Shown: positions 35,520 to 48,785, numbered from the stretch's first letter. The stretch: 64,000 nt of DNA from Erinaceus europaeus (GCF_950295315.1 NC_080185.1:43464737-43528736); one strand, 5' to 3'. The notes: a model not told the origin generated them from the sequence alone. Made by a program: numbers and translations.

Positions 35520-35730
35520 TGTAAATATTTTATTTATTTGGGATAGAGACAGGAATTGAGAGGGAAGGATGAGATGGAGAAGGACACACAGAGAGAGAGA
35601 CCTACAGCACTGCTTCATCGCTTGTGAAGCTTTCCCCCTACAGGTGGGGACCAGGGGCTTACACCCAGGCCCTTTCTTTGTGCATGATAATGTGTGTACT
35701 CAGCCAAGCACTGTACCACCCAAGCCCCTG
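35520..35730 (-). mobile_element. Short SINE, minus strand
   Basis: tttatttgggatagagacag to gcactgtaccacccaagccc. Confidence 0.75.
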
Positions 35731-35804
35731 ATATCTTTTTGTACAGTGGCTATGACATGAGCCAGGCTCATAGGGCTTCCTATGTTCTCATCAGGATTGG
35801 TTTA

Positions 35805-36045
35805 TCTAAAGCCGGCGTGGGAAATACCCAGCCTTCGGACTCTATAAATCATCTGGTCTGGTCCTGCCAAGGCAACCACAGGTGAGACTTGAAACTCAAT
35901 ACAACTGGCAACTTTTTTTTTTCATAGCAATGTCCTAAACGCTCATTTTTAAGTTGATGATTTGGTATGGTCCAAGAATGATGCTACAAATAGCCAAATG
36001 GCCTTTGGTAGAAAAAAAAAATGGTTCCCCACCCTTGACATAAAG
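35805..36045. mobile_element. hAT-Charlie-type MITE (MER58-like)
   Basis: The right end caaatggcctttggtagaaa...ggttccccacccttg and the left end gccggcgtgggaaataccca form imperfect terminal inverted repeats. The internal text gttgatgatttggtatggtc is typical of this group. Non-coding and non-autonomous. Confidence 0.6.
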
Positions 36046-36069
36046 CCTTGTTGAATGGGACGAGCACTG

Positions 36070-36320
36070 GGGCTGCACTATTAAAGCTTATTTGAAGGGT
36101 CTGACAAAGGTGCATCTGGCGAAGTGCATACTATACCATGCACGAGGACCAGGGATCAAGACCCCAGTCCCCACCTGCACGGGGGAAGCTTCATGAGTGG
36201 TGAAGCAATGCTGTGCTGTGAGTATCTCTCTTTCTCATGTTTTCTCTTTCCCTCCCCTCCTCTCTTGATTTCTGTTTCTATCCAAAATAAATAAATACAT
36301 ACAATAAAATATATTGAAAC
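36070..36320 (+). mobile_element. Diverged short SINE
   Basis: gtgcatctggcgaagtgcat, ccccacctgcacgggggaag, tatccaaaataaataaatac. Confidence 0.65.
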
Positions 36321-36756
36321 CATAAAGCTTATCTTGAGTTTATTAAATCTGACCTCTTCTTACTTGAACCAGGCTGGCTGTCCTTGTCCCTTGGATTCAA
36401 ATATGCCCCTGGCTGTCGTCTCATTTTCCCTCTTCCTCAAGGAGCAGAAGTGGAAAGTTCTGGTTACTAGTCCAGATGGCACACAAGAAGCACACCACTG
36501 CATGACAATCTGTGTATTCCTCCAAGAAAGGCAGTATGACTGTAGGACACTGATAGCAGGCAAAGCACAGGCGAAAATGGAGAGAGGAGGGGGAGATAGA
36601 GAGGAAGAGCAAAAGAGAGACACGTGCAGACCTGCTTCACCACTCATGAAGGTGGGGAACAGGGCCTTGAACCCAGGTCCTTGTGCATGGTCATATATGC
36701 ACTTAACTGGTTGTGTCACTGCCTAACCCCCACCATTAAAATTTTAATTCATCTTG

Positions 36757-37025
36757 GGGGTCGGGCAGTAGTGCAGTGGGTTAAGTGCATGTGGCACGAA
36801 GCACAAGGACCAGCATAAGGAATCCGGTTCGAGTCCCCCGGTTCCCCACCTGCAGGGGAGTCACTTCATAGGTGGCGAAGCAGGTCTGCAGGTGTCTGTC
36901 TTTCTCTCCCCCTCTCTGTCTTCCCCTCCTCTCTCCATTTCTCTCTGTTCTATCCAACAACAAGGACATCAATAACAGCAACAATAATGATAAAACAACA
37001 AGGGCAACAAAAGGGAAAAATTTAA
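36757..37025 (+). mobile_element. Long hedgehog SINE
   Basis: gggggtcgggcagtagtgca to acaacaagggcaacaaaagg. Flanked by aattttaattcatctt / aatttaactcatctt. It ends about 145 bp from exon w6. Confidence 0.88.
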
Positions 37026-37098
37026 CTCATCTTCTCAATGAGAGGAAAAAGTGGTCTATATCGTGGTGACAGAGATTATCTTAGACAATTCTAATTTA

Positions 37099-37347
<249 letters not shown>

Positions 37348-38597
37348 TCAGATAGTCCAGTGTCACCACACTTTTCTGATGACATGACTTTGGAGATACC
37401 AAGGCCAAGAGGTCAGAGACTAGATCACATTTTAAATGTCTTCCAAATGTTTTCTGGGTCAAGCTACCACTTGACAACAAGAAACTCCTGAGCTATGAGG
37501 AGTGACTGCATACTTCTGCCAAACAGTCCAGTCAATTCTCCTGGATGAAATTTGCACAGGCTTGTTCTATTTTTTTTTCAAACATTACGAATAAAACCAC
37601 ATCCTCATGGCCCAGGAATGTTGTGTAACTCAACCTGAGTTCATGAGTATAATTCATCTAAAATGAGCCCTGAGTGTGAAAGGCTACTTTTTGTCCCTGT
37701 TCGTCAGATCCTCCACATTAAAAATAAATCAAATCAAATCAAATAAATAAATATAATAAATAAATAATAAATAAATAAATAAATAAAATAAATAAAACAA
37801 ATAAACCTGCAAAAAAAGTCACTATGGTGTAATAATATCCACAGATTTAAGAGGTTATGGAATGTTCTTTTCTTTCTTTATCGCCCCCTCCCCATTTACT
37901 TATATATTTATTTTGGTACAAGATTATCACTGGGGCTCAGTTGCCTACTTCACCGCTCTTTGTAGCCTTTTATTTTTTTATTGTTTCTTTCTTTAATAAA
38001 GGATGGAAGACACACAGAGAAAGAGAGACACACAGAAGAGGAGTCTCTATTATTCTATTATTAAAAATAAATTACAACTTCAGGGAGGGATGGCCATGGA
38101 ATAACAGGGATCAAATCGTCTCTCTTCACCAAATGGCAAGTAAAAACAACAAGAGAACCAACTGAAGTCATAATCTACAGCTGAGAGATCTGCAGCCTCA
38201 GGTGGGTGCTTGCATCCAGTTGGGACAAAAAGAGGTGCTGGTTGAAGAACAGCAAAGTCAGATTAGAGCTCCAGGTAGCACCGCACTGAGCTGTGCCATT
38301 TTAGCGATTTCACTTTAAGTGCAGCAAGCAATTAAGGTTGCTCCTAAAACTCCTCAATCTTTGACTCAGGGTATCAACCAACTCACTACCTCCCCCCCCC
38401 CCCCCCCCGCCCCCTTGACCAAATCTAACTTATCCAGGATCATACAAACAAGAGAAGCCTAGAGATCACAATAGCACCACCTGCTGGCCATCAATAACAG
38501 CTGCATCTCTACTCCCCCTGGTCAGATAAAAGTCAGGCAAGTGTGATTAGTGGATTGAATGGTACTGAAAGAGGAACCCCATAACACACCGTATACA

Positions 38598-39537
38598 ATG
38601 GTTAAACCAAGAAGAAACACTGGAGAAATAAACCTGGACAAAAACTCAGATAGTCTCCCCCCCCCGCAAAGAGTTTTGAGGACAAGATCCAAACACTAAT
38701 TGAGGTATTAGTCACAGGATTTTAAGAATAATATCATCAGAAATGGTGAAACTAAAAACGAGACACCGAAAGAAAACACTATCTGGAGGTCATTAGACAG
38801 CTGAAAGCTGAAATAGCTGAGCTAAGAGCACAACTAGCTGAACAAGCTAAAACAGTATCAGAACAGGGTAACAAAATAGCTGAGCAACAGAAAACAACAG
38901 AGGGGAGGTAGAACAGAATAAGTGAGGCAGAAAACAGAATTAGCAAGACTGATGATGAATTAGAGAAAACTAAGAAAGAAGTAAGAGATCTCAAAAAGAG
39001 ATTAAGATACACTACAAACAACAATAGAGACCTATGGGACAACTTCCAAAGAAGTAATATATGCATTATTGGCCTGCCAGAGGAAGAAGGGGGGGGAAGC
39101 ATTCTACAGGACATAGTAGATGAGAACTTCCCTAGTCTAGACAACATAAATGACATAAAGATTCAAGAAGTGCAGAGGGTCCCAAATAGAATTAATCCAG
39201 ACATAAAGACACCAAGACACATCATATTTAGAATGAAAAGGAATAAAGATAAAGAAAGGATCTTGAATGCTGAACGAGAAAAACAAAAAGTCACCTACAG
39301 AGAAAAACCCATAAGATTAGCAGCAGATTTATCCACACAAACACTATAGGCCAGAAGAGAATGGCAAGATAGATATTGAGAGCTCAATGAGAAAGGGTTT
39401 CAACCAAGACTACTGTATCTTGCTAGACTGTCACTGAGACTAGATGGAGGCATAAAAACCTTTTCAGACAAGCAACATTTGAAGAAATCAACTATCACCA
39501 AGCCTGCCCTGCAACAAGTTCTGAAAGGTCTCTTATA
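38598..39537 (+). pseudogene. L1 ORF1 protein remnant
   Basis: Starts MVKPRRNTGEINL. A heptad-like coiled coil follows (QLKAEIAELRAQLAEQAK), then the RRM-type core NICIIGLPEEEG and the C-terminal domain (IIFRMKRNKDKERILN). Frameshifts near 38660-38780 and in-frame stops (after KTTEGR, after LSTQTL) inactivate it. L1 ORF1p is an RNA-binding trimer needed for retrotransposition. Confidence 0.85.
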
Positions 39538-39589
39538 AGCAATCACATCATAAACATGCCATGTCAGAACACTCTAAAATTTTAGAATA

Positions 39590-40040
39590 ATGGCATTAAA
39601 ATATCTTCATTATATAATATCAATAAATGTCAATGGCCTGAACTCACCTATTAAAAGGCACAGAGTAGGAAGATGGATCAGAAAACACAAGTCAACCATA
39701 TGTTGTCTGCAGGAATCCCACCTAATTACTCAGCAAGATAAACACAAACTCAAAGTGAAAGGATGGAAAACTACCGTACATGCCAATAGACCACAAAAAA
39801 GGACAGGGACAGCTATTCTCAATCTGACACCATAGACCTTAAAACAAATAAAATTTTAAAAAATAGGGATGGACATTACTTAATGCTCAGAGGATAAGTC
39901 AATCAAGAGGACTTAACAACTATTAACATCTCTGTACCCAATGAGAGGCCATCTAAATACACCAAACATCTAATGAAAGGGCTACAGTAATAAATTAACA
40001 GTAACATAGTAATAGTAGGGGATTTCAACACCCCTTGAGT
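39590..40040 (+). pseudogene. L1 ORF2 N-terminal (endonuclease) remnant
   Basis: Begins MALKYLHYIISINVNGLNSP, with CCLQESHL, the Glu-containing motif of the APE-like endonuclease. The frame is closed by a stop after about 80 residues. Later endonuclease text (GDFNTP, near 40019-40035) still reads. Reverse transcriptase is absent, because the sequence jumps to late ORF2 (RPETIKYLEENIGRTLF). Confidence 0.85.
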
Positions 40041-41159
40041 GTTAGACCAGAAACTATCAAATACTTAGAGGAAAATATTGGCAGAACTCTTTTCCATCTG
40101 AATTTTAAAGGTAACTTCAATGAAACAAATCCAATCACAAAAAAAAGTTGAACAATAAACACAAAGTAGAACTTGGACTGGGTCTGATGTATTGCACCAA
40201 AGTAAAGGACTCGGGCGGGGGGGGGGTTCAGGTCCTGGAACATGATGGCAGAGGAGGACCTAGAGGGGTATTGAACTTTGAACTGTTATGTGGAAAACTG
40301 AGAAATGTGAATAGGGGTAGATGGTATAATGGTTATTCAAAGTGACTCTTATTCCTGAGGCTCCGAAGTCTCAGGTTCATGGTGAATTTACCTTGGATGG
40401 AACTTGAAGATATCATGTTAAGTGAGATATACCAGAAACAAAAGGATGAATATGGGATGATCTCACTCTCTGGCAAAAGTTGAAAAACAAGATCAGAAGA
40501 GCAAACACTAAGCAGAACTTGGACTGGAGGTAGTGTATTGCACCAAAGTAAAAGACTCTGGGGGAGTGTTCAGGTCCTGGAACATGGTGGCAGAGGAGGA
40601 CCTAGTGGGGGTTGTATTGTTATGTGGAAATATTATGCATGTACAAACTGTTGTATTTTACTGTTGACTGTAAACCATTAACCCTCCAATAAAGAAATTT
40701 TTAAAAAGTAATGATAAAAAATAAAGTACGTGCGATTTAAAACATTTAAACATACCTGCACAGGAACACACAAGCATACAAGCGTGCATACAAACACTCA
40801 CATACTCTTTTGGTCAACATAGAGTAGAACCAGTGGTTGAAAAGCCTGCTGATCTCTGACATCCTGAAGATCATGTGCATTATGATCATGGCCAAGTGTT
40901 CTATAATAAGTGACATTGGTTCTAGAGAGAGACATGGAGTGACTTGATAATGAACATTTGGCCACAACACCATTGTACAGGGCCTGGTATGGACATACTG
41001 ACTCCTTTCCATGGCAGGTCTCTCTCTCTCACCACAGAACATGCTTCTTCACAACCTGCAGCCATCTGGATAGCAAATGCTCTGAAGCACAGAATTCTGG
41101 GCACATTCCCTCCCTGAGTGACAAAAGCACAAAGCCTCCTGATGCCCACCCCCCAACCA

Positions 41160-41203
<44 letters not shown>
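41160..41203. repeat. (CA)n microsatellite
   Basis: About 22 CA units. Flanking 40730-41730 is otherwise mostly unrecognised intron sequence. Confidence 0.95.
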
Positions 41204-41207
<4 letters not shown>

Positions 41208-41894
41208 AGCACTTCGCAACACCTGAAAAGCAGAAGCTGGAAGACTGAGACAGGAGTGAGCATGAAGCCCTAAGGCTGAGGTATAAATCTTCCATATGCC
41301 AGCAGGTGGGAACTGGGCAAAGTGGGCAAGCATGGAGAAACAGCTGTGCTTCTGGCAGGGGATGCACATGCAGGATCCATGGAAATGTGTGGGAGTCGAG
41401 AGAGAGCAGCCCGCAGATCTGAATAAGCCAGGTCCACAGAGACTAGAAGAGGGTGTGGGCAGAAACACAAAGAGAGACACTGGCAAGTACAGGGAGACAG
41501 AGGAGTGGGAAGCAGCACAGGGTAGAGTTGGTGCGAGAAGTGGGCGGAGGAACAGGACACATGGAGCCTTCTCCTCAGTAACTGGGAGGCCTTCAGTACA
41601 GACAATGGGGGTCAAATGACCCGGAAGTACTGCCATGTCTATAAACGCTACTCACTAATGAAAAGGCCACGGGCTCCCACACAAAACCCAGAAGAGGAAA
41701 GAGCAAGAAGAGGCTTCCTTCAGAAAGATCTCTACTAGGGGTCAGGTGATGGTGCACCTGGTAGAGCACATGTTACCATGTATGAGGACTCAGGTTCAAG
41801 CCCCTGGTCCCTACCTTGAGGGGGGTGTGGAAGCTCACGAGTGGTGCTGTAGGAGTCTCTCCCTCTCTATTTCTCTCTGTCTCTGTTAGAAAGA

Positions 41895-42440
41895 AATAAA
41901 AATCGTATTGCTGTCATTATGGAGAACAGTATGGAGAACCCTTAAAGAAATACAAAAGGAAATACCTTAACATCCAGCCAGTCCACTCTTAGGAAATTAA
42001 CCCAAAATATATAACACTGATTCAAAGCGATATATGCTCCTCCATGTTTATAGCAGCTTTACTAATAATAGTAAAAACTTGGAAACTCCCAAAATGTCCT
42101 TCGACAGATGTCTAGATACAAACGTTATGGGACGCGTACTCAATGGAGTATTACTCAGCAATAAAAAGGATCATATCCTTTATCCTTGGGGATAAAGTGG
42201 ATGGAACTGGAGAAGATGATGCTTAGTGAAGCAAGTAAGGAGGTGAAGGACAACCACAGAATGGTTACACTCATATGCAGAATATAGAGAATTGAACATA
42301 CAAATGTTAAGGGGAAAAAGTATCAGCCTCTATCTAAGACCGTGGGAGAACTATAGTGGTTGTCTCTGGGGCTGGGGACACAGGCCTTTAGTGGCAGGAG
42401 TGGTGGGGGGGGGAAGAGTATACTGTAAGCCATTAACATC
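41895..42440 (+). mobile_element. L1 ORF2 3' end / 3' UTR fragment
   Basis: Contains the typical late L1 text: aaacttggaaactcccaaaa, atggagtattactcagcaat, aaagtggatggaactggag and tatgcagaatatagag. Degenerate, with no reading frame. Confidence 0.8.
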
Positions 42441-42446
42441 TCAATA

Positions 42447-42660
42447 AGGGGCCAGGTGGTGGCGCACCTGGTTGAGTACACATGTTGCAATGCTCAAGGA
42501 CCCAGGTTCAAACCCCCGGTCCCCACCTGCAGTGGGAAAGTTTTGTGAGTGGTGAAGCAGGGTTGAAGGTCTCTTTCCCTCTCTGTCTCTCCCTTCCTCT
42601 TGATTTATGACTGTCTCTATCCAATAAATAATAAATATAGTAAAAATTTTTTTTAAAAAA
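42447..42660 (+). mobile_element. Short hedgehog SINE
   Basis: gggccaggtggtggcgcacc to ctctatccaataaataataa. Well-preserved head. Confidence 0.85.
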
Positions 42661-42757
42661 CCTCCTCAATAGAAAAGAGAGTCACCAGGAGCAATGGAGT
42701 CTTGCAGGCACCTAGCCCTAGCAATGACACTCGCAGCAAATAATATAAATACCATTT

Positions 42758-43035
42758 TAAAAAATATTTATTTATTTATTCCCTTTTGTTGCCCTAGTTG
42801 TCTTCTTGTTGTAGTTATTATTGTTGTCCTTGTTGGATAGAACAAAGAGAAATGGAGAGAGGAGGGGAAGACAGAGAGCGGGAGAGAAAGATAGACACCT
42901 GCAGACCTGCTTCACCACTTGTGAAGCGACTCCTCTGCAGGTGGGGAGCCAGGGGCTTGAACCGGGATCCTTATGCCGGTCCTTGCGTTTTGCACAATAT
43001 GTGTTTCACCCGCTGCGCTACCGCCCAACTCCCAA
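42758..43035 (-). mobile_element. Long SINE, minus strand
   Basis: tatttattcccttttgttgc to gctaccgcccaactccc. Flanks ataaataccattttaaaa and aataaataccaattttaaaa give the target duplication. Confidence 0.88.
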
Positions 43036-43084
43036 TAAATACCAATTTTAAAATATTTCTTAAAAGAATAAAATCTCTCCTATA

Positions 43085-43205
43085 CTTATTTGAAAATTGA
43101 GCAAATAGTCTTGGCACGGGAAAGTGACTTGCTTAAGGTCACAGACACATTTGTTGGTAAACCGAGGGCTTCCCCAGTCCCCGTCTAGTCTCTGTTTCCC
43201 GTGGT
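43085..43205 (-). repeat. MIR-type remnant
   Basis: aagtgacttgcttaaggtca and agtccccgtctagtctctgt fit the reverse complement of MIR. Next to a minus-strand long SINE. Confidence 0.55.
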
Positions 43206-43559
43206 TTTTATCTCACATCAGAGCTACTTCAATTCATGGGTAAATATTCCTCTACTATCAAAGCAATAAGTACTCGAGGGTTCTTTATCTGTGTTTGTTT
43301 GCTAAGACATAGACGGAGGAGAAAAAAATGAAAAGAGACAACAGCACCAAAATGTCCTTCAATGCAGTGGGGCTGGGGTTTGAACCTGGGCTCACACATG
43401 TTGAGGCAAGGCACTATTCAAGTGATCTACTTTGTCAACCCTAGGGCCCTTTATCATGAGGTGACATTTTCTATTCCCAGGTAACAAGACCTTCAGACGT
43501 TGAAAGTTCAGATAAAGTGTTGGAAGTCTTAGGATCCTGGTGCATGATGATGGAAAAGG

Positions 43560-44002
43560 ACCTAAGGAGGTGGTGCAGTGATGAAGCTTTGAACTGTCTC
43601 TTGTTGGTATTCTTCGTGTTGGTTTGGTCCCCTTCCCCCTACCTCTGAGAGATTTTGTTTGGCCCCTGCTAGTTTTGCGCCCCTCTTTCTCCCCGCCCCC
43701 TATGCTAAGGAGGTCCAAAGTCGCAGCAGCAGCCGCCGCTGGAGGGAGAAAGATGAGGAAGCACATGGTGTGGTGATTTGCCCACTCGTGAATAAAGCTT
43801 CTCTGCCCAGCTGTGTGTCTCTGGTCGTCTCTGTCTACTGCCATGAAGCTAGCCCGGCCTGCTGAAGCCAGCCCGAACATTAACGACACTCTCTCAAGCA
43901 AGAGGTCCTGAGTTCGAGCCCCAACAGCACATGTGCCAGAGGGATGTCTGGTTCTTTCTCTCTCCTCCTATCTTTCTCATTAATAAATAGATAAAATCTA
44001 AA

Positions 44003-44054
<52 letters not shown>

Positions 44055-44055
44055 G
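43560..44055 (+). mobile_element. ggataaagc-type SINE split by candidate LTR
   Basis: Left half taaggaggtggtgcagtgat; right half caagaggtcctgagttcgag to cattaataaatagataaaat. A (GAAA)12 array has expanded from its tail. Confidence 0.7.
43602..43888 (+). mobile_element. Candidate solo LTR of an endogenous retrovirus
   Basis: A 287-bp segment starting TG and ending CA interrupts a tRNA-type SINE whose halves lie at 43560-43601 and 43889-43980. It has a GC-rich central part, a polyadenylation signal (gtgaataaagcttct at about 43790) followed by a GT/CT-rich stretch, and near-matching 6-bp flanks (gtctct / ctctct). No internal viral genes are present. The boundaries are my best guess. Confidence 0.55.
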
Positions 44056-44301
44056 AAAAGGACCCAAGTTGGAGGTGAGAGTCTTCCACAGACACCTATC
44101 AGAGGGAGATGGGAAATTGTACCCATCTGTCAACAACTGTACTGTAAACCACTAACCACTTATTAAAAAGAAGAAGAAGAAGAGGAAGAGAAAGAAGAAG
44201 AAGAAGAAGAATGAAGTATTGGAGGAGACACAAAGAAAAGCAGAATAGCAAACCAGGACACTTGATAGATGCCAAGGGTTTTTGTTTGTTTGTTTGTTTA
44301 C

Positions 44302-44394
44302 CTCATCATAGAACTCTGGGTTTTGATTGTGATGCGAAACCACAGCATACGCACTTGTGGTGAAAACAGACCCCGCAGGCTTTCCATAGATGCA
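44302..44394 (-). CDS. DOCK11: DOCK11 exon w5 (DHR-1)
   Basis: 93 nt, phase 0 at both ends, 31 codons starting [16 protein letters not shown] and ending QNPEFYDE. The GKPAG and H-QNPEFYDE segments are typical of the C2 core of DOCK-C/D proteins. Acceptor tttttgcag, donor gtaaac. The donor is followed by a short (AAAC)n run from the neighbouring TTTG tetranucleotide tract. Confidence 0.95.
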
Positions 44395-45029
44395 CTGCAA
44401 AAAAGAAGGAGACAGAGTCACTGTGAGAGCAGGGTCATGATGAACCACACCCACTCTCACCAGCATGTAAAACTCTAGATCATTGGGCTCAGGAGAAAAT
44501 GTAATGGTTCAGCAAATAACTTTCATGCCTGAAGCCCTGAGGTCCCAGGTTCAATCCCCAGCATCACCATAAGCCAGGCTGACTAGTGTTCTAGCTAAAA
44601 CAATACGTCCAGATGACTTAGACTCACTGCCAATGCTCCTAACTTGCTGCACAGATGCTCCTGAATTTCTGGCCATTAAAGCAATTAGATCCTAAAGTCA
44701 CTGACAGTTAAGAATCCAAACCCAGCTAATCGTTTTGAAAAGGACCTGTGAGGCTGACTTGTCAGGTGATCCTGGAATTTCTAAAGGTGAGTGGGTCTCC
44801 TCAGTCAGCCTGCTGCTGTGGTAGAAAGGGCGAGGAGACTAAAAACCAAAAAGACAAGTCAGGCCCATGAGGTGGTGCAGTGGATGAAGCCTTGGACTCT
44901 CAAGTGGGAGGTTCTGAATTTGATCCCTGGCTTCACATCCCCAATTCTTTGTTTCTGTCTCCATTTCTTGAATGAATGAATGAAAATTTATTTTTTTAGT
45001 AAGCTTTTTCTTTAAGTCTACTTTTTTTA

Positions 45030-45250
45030 ATCCTTATTTTATTTTATTTATTTATCAGTGGATAGAGAGAGAGAAATTGAGAGGGGAGAGGGAGATAGAG
45101 AGGGAAAGAAACAGAGAGACACCTACATACAGCCCTGCTTCACCACTTGTGAAGCTTTCCCCCTGCAGGTGGGGACCAGGGGCTTGAACCTGGTCCTTGT
45201 GCACTGTAATGTGTGTGCTTAATGAGGTGAGCTACCACTCGGCCCCTGAA
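45030..45250 (-). mobile_element. Short SINE, minus strand
   Basis: ttatttatcagtggatagag to aggtgagctaccactcggcc. Confidence 0.8.
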
Positions 45251-45254
45251 TGAT

Positions 45255-45750
45255 TTATTTTAATCAGCAGCAGTCATGTACTCCTAGCCCAAAGGAATCC
45301 AAGCTTTAAATGACTCTTAAGCAACAGACAAGCTCACTGGTCACCCACAATAGGTGGAAGGCTTCCCGTGGAATGATCCAATTTCGATTTGAGGTATTTT
45401 ATTTTCAAAGGCCTAATAAGCTCAAGGATGAATATGGAGCCAGTGTGCCAAAGTACTAATTGCCTCTCCCTGTGATTCAGAGGCAGCCTCAGGGCCAGCT
45501 AAGAAATGAACCTGAGACTCCTTATGAGGCCACAGCCAACTCTAGCCTTAAAGATGGCTGTGAAGGCAATTTGGAGGAAGTGTGGAGAGGGAACCTAAGA
45601 ATTTTAAAAGTTATAGGAGGGTAGTGTATGGAGGAAAAAGAACTCTCATTTCTCCACTGCAGGGATAGTTGGAGAAAATATTCTTCATTTGAGGCAGCTA
45701 ATCCTTAAGGTAACTTAAGATTCTCTGTGAAAAAAATTAAGAAAACACTT
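45255..45750. other. Intron w4-w5, unassigned
   Basis: No exon or repeat recognised here, nor in 46050-46700 up to exon w4. Confidence 0.4.
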
Positions 45751-45754
45751 CTTT

Positions 45755-46045
45755 TTCTTTTTATCCACCGCTCCTGGAGACCATTTTTTCCCTTTTGTTA
45801 CCCTTGTTGTTTTATTGTTGTTGTTGTTGTTAATGTCATCGTTGTTGGATAGGACAGAGAAATGGAGAGAGGAGGAGAAGACAGAGAGGGGGAGAGAAAG
45901 ACAGACACCTGCAGACCTGATTCACAGCTTGTGAAGCAACTCCCCTGCAGGTAGGGAGCTGGGGGCTCCAACCAGGATCCTTCCACCGGCCCTTGCGCTT
46001 TACGCCACCTGTGCTTAACCCACTACACTACCAACCAACCCCCAG
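45755..46045 (-). mobile_element. Long SINE, minus strand
   Basis: atccaccgctcctggagacc (secondary tail) to ccactacactaccaaccaac. Flanks gaaaacacttctttttct and gaaacatttcttttca give an imperfect target duplication. Confidence 0.82.
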
Positions 46046-46700
46046 AAACATTTCTTTTCAAAGGTGGGGACTGTCAGTGAAGGGGACATTCCAGCTTCTT
46101 TGTCTAAGTGATTGGAGTGGGAAGCCAGCCAGACAGCTGCCTGATTTAGTCTGGAGCTGCAGAAGTAGAGATGGTACAATGTTCTGGTTCAAAGTAAAAG
46201 CCAGTGACAATGAGGAAAGATGTAATGGTTCTATGAAGAGGCGCTACACTCAGTAGTGCTAAGACTCTAACTTTGCCAGACCACTCATTCAAGTTTGGAG
46301 GCACTATTTGGCCAGACCAGGGAGAAGAAATACTATCTCAGATCAAAGCAGCCCTGCTGTGGTTCTGCCAGCTCACAGCCCCTTCAGGTTTCATGGGGGA
46401 AGGAGTTTACAGACCCTAGGTGGCCCCATTATAAACTGCCTGGTCACGAGAAGAAAGTGACCTTGGGACTAAGCATTAGAGCAACTAAAAAATCAAAGTG
46501 GGGTAAAGACAAATATTTCTCCTGTATAGATTTAAATTTTGTTATGTGTCAAAAATGAATCCATCTCTAATGAGTAAGGAAAGACAAAATCTTATTGGTC
46601 TCTTTAGAACATTTTCTGTTCGGATGTTTAGACAGATGAAACAGAGCATATGAAACTATTGAGTTACCAAAATCTCTTTCTTTACTGAAAACGTTTATCA

Positions 46701-46790
<90 letters not shown>

Positions 46791-46797
46791 TTAATCA

Positions 46798-47620
<823 letters not shown>

Positions 47621-47629
47621 TCCAGTGGC

Positions 47630-47955
47630 CATTTTTGATAGAAGAGAGAGAGAGAAGATGGGGAGAGGGAGAGAGAGAGAAGGGGAGGGGAAGGGAGGGG
47701 AAAGGGGAGAGGAGAGGAGAGGAGAGGGGAGGGGAGGAGAGGAGAGGAGAGGAGAGGAGAGGAGAGGAGAGGAGAGGAGAGGAGAGGAGAGGAGAGGAGA
47801 GGAGAGGAGAGGAGAGGAGAGGAGAGAAGGGACATTTGCAGCACTCATGAAGCTTCCCTCCCTCAGGTGAGAACCCAAGAATTGAACCTAGGTCTTCAGG
47901 TCCTTGTGCATGATGACATATGTGCTCTACAAGATGAGCCACCACCTGCCCTTGG
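47630..47955 (-). mobile_element. Short SINE whose body became a (GGAGA)n array
   Basis: The SINE tail side is at 47630 and the head at gatgagccaccacctgccc. The CT-rich body (on its own strand) has expanded to about 180 bp of repeats on the plus strand (47645-47828). Confidence 0.7.
47645..47828. repeat. (GGAGA)n array
   Basis: About 22 uninterrupted 5-bp units (47714-47825) follow a GGGGA-type lead-in. Strand asymmetry G/A versus C/T. Grown from a SINE body. Confidence 0.95.
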
Positions 47956-48219
47956 CAGCAAGTCATCTCAGTGGTCACTGCAGTTATGGTCATTCAGACA
48001 CTGAAAGGGGTCCCATCCATTTGTCCTTGCTGCAGAGCCAATAGTGAATGGAGAAGGAAGACCCAGGGTGTCATGGACCCCAGGGTTCAGCATTTCCGCT
48101 GGGTCTGCTTTTTGTTTTTTGTTTTGTTTTTTTTCCTCATCATCACAGTGGTGCTTAGAATAAAAGATCTAGAGGTTCAGAGCAAAGGTAGACTGGGAAA
48201 AAAAGCAGTCACTCCACTA

Positions 48220-48785
48220 TTCAGTTAACCATTGCTAGCATTTACACTTGGGAAATTTTTCTGGTAATCTTTCTATGTATGTTTTATATAATAATATGAA
48301 AATATAGCCACAACTCGATCCTGTTTTCTTGACATTTTATCTGCTGTCTCTGTGCAGACAGTCTTCATAAAAATTATTTTTCACGGCTGCATGCAGTCTC
48401 CTGGTATATAAGTGTCTCAACCCACATTGACTGTCTGAGACTCTATTCATTGCTGATTCCTTCCAATATAAACAACACTGGGAAGAACATCCGTGTGCGT
48501 GTGCGTTTTGCCAGCAAGGATTTCTCTAGGGCTTTAAAGCTGCATGATTCCATTATTCCCTACAGATTTTCTTTTAAATAGAGAGGGGGGAGAGGAGAGA
48601 TACTACAGCACCATTCCACCACTCAGAAGCTTCCCCTCTGCATGGTACTCTCAAGTGGTGACCAGGGGCTTGAACCTAAGTACCATGTGAGAATATACCC
48701 AGAGGTGTAACTGCTGGATGGTAGAGAAAGTGTATGCTTCATTCACTTCGTGAGAAACTGCCAGGCTGTCTTCTAAAGAAGCTTA
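48220..48785 (-). mobile_element. Old L1M 3' fragment with nested SINE
   Basis: The sequence includes tttcacggctgcatgcagtc, ccaatataaacaacactggg, gaatatacccagaggtgta and tgctggatggtagagaa, a known ancient L1 pattern in reverse complement. A SINE remnant interrupts it at about 48575-48690. Confidence 0.65.

Larger units (their letters stand above)
38079..40706 (+). mobile_element. Internally deleted young L1 (LINE-1)
   Basis: The order is a GC-richer 5' UTR (about 38079-38597, containing a C17 run at 38392-38408), ORF1 remnant, ORF2 start, a jump to the ORF2 C-terminal region, and a 3' UTR with gtaaaccattaaccctccaa before the A-rich tail. The 3' UTR block ttggactgg...gtgtattgcaccaaag occurs twice (40160 and 40510). 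It cannot be autonomous. Confidence 0.85.

Noticed and set aside
40922..41636. 195-residue minus-strand open frame with a (Cys-Val)n stretch
   Set aside because: It spans a (CA)n microsatellite. The rest has no recognisable domain, no splice context in DOCK11 and no conserved motif.
44007..44053. Regular short repeats as a possible CRISPR-like array
   Set aside because: All regular arrays here are microsatellites without spacers, and the genome is mammalian.
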